DNA of 15,562 nucleotides from the NCBI GenBank assembly GCA_910578805.1, contig CAJTRS010000040.1, forward strand, positions 1 through 15,562, given 5' to 3'. This DNA is from an uncultured Muribaculaceae bacterium. GTDB taxonomy: Bacteria > Bacteroidota > Bacteroidia > Bacteroidales > Muribaculaceae. Below are positions 12,828-15,562 of the stretch, in pieces (within the stretch, counting starts at the first letter, position 1; every line of letters starts with the position of its first letter). The position numbers were made by a program, and so were the translations under genes. Below the pieces are notes generated by a model, which was not told where the DNA came from, did no database searches, and saw only the letters and a list, made by a program, of their open reading frames with translations.

Positions 12828-14483
12828 ATGAACACTTTTAGATACATCTTCACTGCGGCAGCTTCGTGCATGGCCGCCACGGCTCTTGCCTGTACCGGAC
12901 TGATAGCCGCCCCCGGAGCCACCGCCGACGGCTCAACATTAGTAACATACGCCGCCGACAGCCATACTCTTTATGGAGAACTTTATCATTCACCGGCCGC
13001 CGACCACCCCAAGGGGACTATGCGCAAGGTTGTGGAATGGGACACCGGTAAGCTTCTCGGCGAAATTCCGCAAGCGGCACACACCTACACCACCATAGGC
13101 AACATGAATGAGCACGGCCTGGCCATAACCGAAAGCACCTGGGGCGGACGACATGAACTGGCAGGCAGCGGCATGATAGACTACGGATCGCTGATATACA
13201 TCACTCTCGAGCGTGCCCGTACGGCTCGAGAGGCCCTGAAGGTGATGACCTCATTGGTTGACACCTACGGCTACGCCAGCGAAGGGGAATCGTTTACCAT
13301 AGCCGATCCGGAGGAAGTGTGGATCATGGAACTCATCGGAAAGGGTAAGGAGGACAAAGGAGCCGTGTGGGTGGCGCGCCGCGTACCCGACGACTGCATA
13401 TCTGGCCATGCCAACCACAGCCGTATCCACCGATTCCCGCTCAATGACAAATCGGGACATACGATATACAGTCCCGACGTAATTTCATTTGCCCGCAGCA
13501 AAGGCTATTTCTCGGGTAAAGACGAGGACTTCAGCTTTTCACGTGCCTACGCAGTGTATGATGGCGGAGCGCTACGCGGCTGTGACGGGCGTGTGTGGTC
13601 GTTCTACAACCGGTATGCCTCTGACATGGATAAATATCTGTCGTGGGTGCTCAAAGGCGAAGGCGAACCGCTGCCTCTGTGGATAAAGCCGGAAACGAAA
13701 CTTACAGCAGCCGACATGAAAGAGATGATGCGCGACCATTTCGAGGGCACCCCTATGGACATGACTCTCGATGCCGGTGCCGGCGCATACAAAGTGCCCT
13801 ACCGCTGGCGCCCGCTGACTTACGAAGTGGACAGCGTGACATATACCCATGAGCGCGCCATAGCTACCCAGCAGACAGGGTTTTCTCTTGTGGCTCAGCT
13901 TAGAAAAGATGTTCCGGAAGCCATGAAGGGCATACTGTGGTTTGGTGTAGATGACGCCAACACATGCGTTTACATACCTATGTACAGCTGCCTTACCAAG
14001 GCACCTCACGAGTTTGCCGTGGGCAACGGCGACCTCTACACATTGAAATGGGACGCGGCATTCTGGGTGACAAACTTCGTGGCCAACCAGGCCTATAACC
14101 GCTACTCGCAGATGATACCCGACATACGCGCCGTGCAGCGACCAATGGAACAGACCATCGAAGAAGAAGTGGCCACCCTCTACTCCGAAGTGGCTGATCT
14201 TGATCCTGAAGTGGCGGTGAACCTGCTTAACAATCATGCCTCCGACTGGTCGAAAAGATACACAGACCGCTACCGTCAGCTCGGCGAATACCTGTTTGTA
14301 AAATATCTCGACGGCAATATAAAAAAGGAGCGCGACGGTAAATTTGCCCGCACGGAGACAGGCATGCCGGAATCACCCGAATTCGGAGGTTACGATGAAC
14401 GCTACTACCGTTCCATCGCCGAAGACCCTGACGGAGGCGAACGGCTGAAACTGCTCATATTGCCCGAAGAAGAAAATAAATAA
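12828..14483 (+). CDS. Secreted C69 family dipeptidase (Ntn-hydrolase)
   Basis: A 551-residue member of peptidase family C69 (PepDA-like dipeptidases, N-terminal nucleophile hydrolases). A hydrophobic signal sequence (about 1-21) ends in ATALA and is followed by Cys22 in CTGLIAAPGATADGS, where the family nucleophile is expected. Signal peptidase cleavage would thus expose the catalytic Cys as the new N-terminus. The segment before Cys is not a canonical lipobox (Ala at -3). Other family-typical stretches are TIGNMNEHGLAITESTWGGR (about 89-108) and DDCISGHANHSRI (about 188-200). The ATG at 12828 is used; a TTG two codons earlier is ignored. Likely role is hydrolysis of dipeptides in the periplasm. 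It is divergent from GH89 and followed by cdd 52 nt later. Confidence 0.9.
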   Translation: MNTFRYIFTAAASCMAATALACTGLIAAPGATADGSTLVTYAADSHTLYGELYHSPAADHPKGTMRKVVEWDTGKLLGEIPQAAHTYTTIGNMNEHGLAITESTWGGRHELAGSGMIDYGSLIYITLERARTAREALKVMTSLVDTYGYASEGESFTIADPEEVWIMELIGKGKEDKGAVWVARRVPDDCISGHANHSRIHRFPLNDKSGHTIYSPDVISFARSKGYFSGKDEDFSFSRAYAVYDGGALRGCDGRVWSFYNRYASDMDKYLSWVLKGEGEPLPLWIKPETKLTAADMKEMMRDHFEGTPMDMTLDAGAGAYKVPYRWRPLTYEVDSVTYTHERAIATQQTGFSLVAQLRKDVPEAMKGILWFGVDDANTCVYIPMYSCLTKAPHEFAVGNGDLYTLKWDAAFWVTNFVANQAYNRYSQMIPDIRAVQRPMEQTIEEEVATLYSEVADLDPEVAVNLLNNHASDWSKRYTDRYRQLGEYLFVKYLDGNIKKERDGKFARTETGMPESPEFGGYDERYYRSIAEDPDGGERLKLLILPEEENK

Positions 14484-14535
14484 CCCGTTGCCAAACGTTA
14501 TTCACAATAAAGGACTCAAAAAACGACATATACCG

Positions 14536-15009
14536 ATGAAAGACCTTGACCTTGTTATACCGGTGAAAGTGGCCCGCTATGAGCAGCTTGCCGAGACCGA
14601 CCGTAAACTTGTCGATATGGCCCGTGAAGCCACCGGCCGTTCGTATTCGCCCTACAGCCATTTCCGCGTGGGAGCGGCAATATTACTTGACAACGGCGAG
14701 ATAGTGACAGGCGCCAACCAGGAAAATGTGGCATACCCATCAGGCACATGTGCCGAACGCACCTCATGCTACTACGCACACGCCACCTATCCCCAAGCCA
14801 AATTCATGGCCATAGCGATAGCCGCCAAAGGAACAGATGGCAACGAAGTGGCCAACCCCATTGCTCCCTGCGGCGCATGCCGTCAGGCACTGTTGGAATA
14901 CGAAACCCTCGCGGGTCATGATGTGAGAGTTATACTCACAGGAGCCAAAGAACTGTACATACTGCCATCTGTACGTTCACTGCTACCGTTTGCCTTCACC
15001 GAGTTTTAA
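14536..15009 (+). CDS. cdd: Cytidine deaminase
   Basis: A zinc-dependent enzyme converting cytidine and deoxycytidine to uridine and deoxyuridine in pyrimidine salvage. The 157-residue protein is of the short homotetrameric class. Motifs are SPYSHFRVGAA (38-48), NQENVAYPSGTCAERTS (61-77) with Zn ligand Cys72 and catalytic Glu74, and PCGACRQ (111-117) with Zn ligands Cys112 and Cys115. The ATG at 14536 is chosen; a TTG 16 codons upstream opens the frame but adds a non-family extension. It lies 52 nt after the C69 gene with no terminator or clear promoter between, so co-transcription is likely although the functions are unrelated. Confidence 0.95.
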   Translation: MKDLDLVIPVKVARYEQLAETDRKLVDMAREATGRSYSPYSHFRVGAAILLDNGEIVTGANQENVAYPSGTCAERTSCYYAHATYPQAKFMAIAIAAKGTDGNEVANPIAPCGACRQALLEYETLAGHDVRVILTGAKELYILPSVRSLLPFAFTEF

Positions 15010-15269
15010 TCTAAATTCATTATTCCTCGCAATCACGCTTGTATCTCCTGCAAGAGACGCATTATGTTAAGCTGATTAAACTAATCGCCACCCCTCTAAT
15101 TGTATTTACAATCATCGCCAACAGTTTCATCAGGCGATATTGCCCCCAAACAACCTCCATATAAGCCATACAACAAATCGAGGCAACAGGCATGCGCAGC
15201 CTAAGAACCTAAGAACAAACACATTAACCCAAGCCACCAATAAAAATCTCAAAAAAACAGCCAAAACAC
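15010..15269. other. Intergenic region between cdd and the tRNA promoter
   Basis: No credible gene. It contains a small hairpin candidate, ATCGCC (15114-15119) with GGCGAT (15133-15138), without a T run; a short AT-rich palindrome ATTGTA-TT-TACAAT just before it; and a short tandem CTAAGAAC repeat near 15200. None is a convincing terminator for cdd. Confidence 0.45.
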
Positions 15270-15300
15270 TTGCACAGACAAAAAAAAACGCCTACCTTTG
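15270..15300 (+). promoter_or_regulatory. Promoter of tRNA-Phe
   Basis: TTG (15270-15272), a 20-nt spacer rich in A, and a perfect TACCTTTG (15293-15300) followed by CATCGC. The start is expected near 15307, about 10 nt before the mature tRNA 5' end. Confidence 0.85.
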
Positions 15301-15316
15301 CATCGCAAATAAGCAA

Positions 15317-15389
15317 GGTGCCATAGCTCAGTTGGTAGAGCAAAGGACTGAAAATCCTTGTGTCCCCGGTTCGATTCCTGGTGGCACCA
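15317..15389 (+). tRNA. tRNA-Phe (anticodon GAA)
   Basis: The acceptor arms GGTGCCA (15317-15323) and TGGCACC (15382-15388) pair fully, and the discriminator is A (15389). The D arm GCTC...GAGC, the anticodon stem AAGGA/TCCTT around loop CTGAAAA (anticodon GAA), and the T loop TTCGATT are all present. The T stem is CCCGG (15365-15369) against CCTGG (15377-15381), with a C-U mismatch at pair 51-63. CCA is not encoded: CCT follows the discriminator. Confidence 0.97.
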
Positions 15390-15394
15390 CCTCT

Positions 15395-15436
15395 AAAATC
15401 GCTAAGTAATTGATTTTCAATTTCTTAGCGATTTTT
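15395..15436 (+). terminator. Terminator after tRNA-Phe
   Basis: AAAATCGCTAAG (15395-15406) pairs with CTTAGCGATTTT (15424-15435). Inside a single T-T mismatch, AATTGA (15408-15413) pairs with TCAATT (15417-15422) around a TTT loop. The right arm ends in a T run (15432-15436), then CTTTC. This is a long intrinsic terminator starting 6 nt after the tRNA, and nearly symmetrical, so it may act on both strands. Confidence 0.85.
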
Positions 15437-15562
15437 CTTTCACTCAAATTTTGCCGAGTTCCCTATAAAGTTACCTATGACACACCCGTTTGAACGGTGC
15501 TGAAACGAGGTTGACGCAACTGAATGAACGCAAAATAAATCTTTTCACATTTTTTAATAAAC

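Noticed and set aside
13572..14237. A 221-codon minus-strand open frame
   Set aside because: It is antisense to the C69 peptidase. The His/Phe/Val-rich translation is a codon-usage shadow of the real gene.
15080..15140. Repeated ATCGCC motifs and a small hairpin as a CRISPR-like or terminator element
   Set aside because: Only two copies of a six-base word, irregular spacing and no T run; this fits chance.
15140..15409. An 89-codon plus-strand open frame
   Set aside because: It runs through the tRNA-Phe gene and its promoter; the C-terminal part is the tRNA read as protein.

Overview
This window is ordinary chromosomal DNA of an anaerobic Bacteroidota. It is most likely a Bacteroidales member, and perhaps a Muribaculaceae-type gut commensal, though the family placement is inference. 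Three things point there: repeated TTG / 19-23 nt / TAnnTTTG promoters, the gene content (Rnf complex headed by a RseC-like gene, GreA, GH89 glycosidase, C69 peptidase, PerR with rubrerythrin), and leaders without Shine-Dalgarno sequences.

Left edge (1-606): two tandem minus-strand promoters fire out of the window and resemble an rRNA-operon control region. About 440 nt without a recognisable gene follow. 607-6007 (minus strand): one compact seven-gene operon, rseC-like - rnfB - rnfC - rnfD - rnfG - rnfE - rnfA. It encodes the complete membrane ferredoxin:NAD+ oxidoreductase that couples electron flow from reduced ferredoxin to NAD+ with ion pumping. Genes abut or overlap, except for a 53-nt gap before rnfD.

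6008-8531 (plus strand): a YraN/UPF0102 protein, a PerR-type peroxide sensor with a near-perfect PerR box in its own leader, a rubrerythrin 35 nt downstream of it, a strong intrinsic terminator, and an NfsA/Frp-type flavin nitroreductase. This is a redox and peroxide defence block beside the low-potential Rnf machinery. 8533-9219 (minus): a six-TM ion-channel protein whose selectivity filter is not the K+ channel consensus. It converges on the nitroreductase with one base between stop codons.

9343-10356 (plus): greA and a HIT-family hydrolase, transcribed from a good promoter through a ~110-nt leader. The leader carries a six-codon mini-ORF and a terminator-like hairpin. A perfect 18-bp hairpin at 10381-10420 separates this unit from the convergent GH89 gene. 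10440-14483: a secreted alpha-N-acetylglucosaminidase (minus) and a secreted C69 dipeptidase (plus), divergently transcribed from two clear promoters. The C69 promoter is embedded in a perfect 11-bp-arm palindrome. 14536-15009: cytidine deaminase. 15270-15436: tRNA-Phe(GAA) with its own promoter and terminator. The last ~120 nt hold no gene I can name.

I found no CRISPR array, insertion sequence, phage module or defence system. The most interesting signals are regulatory: the greA leader, the palindromic C69 promoter, the PerR box, and the unusual channel filter.
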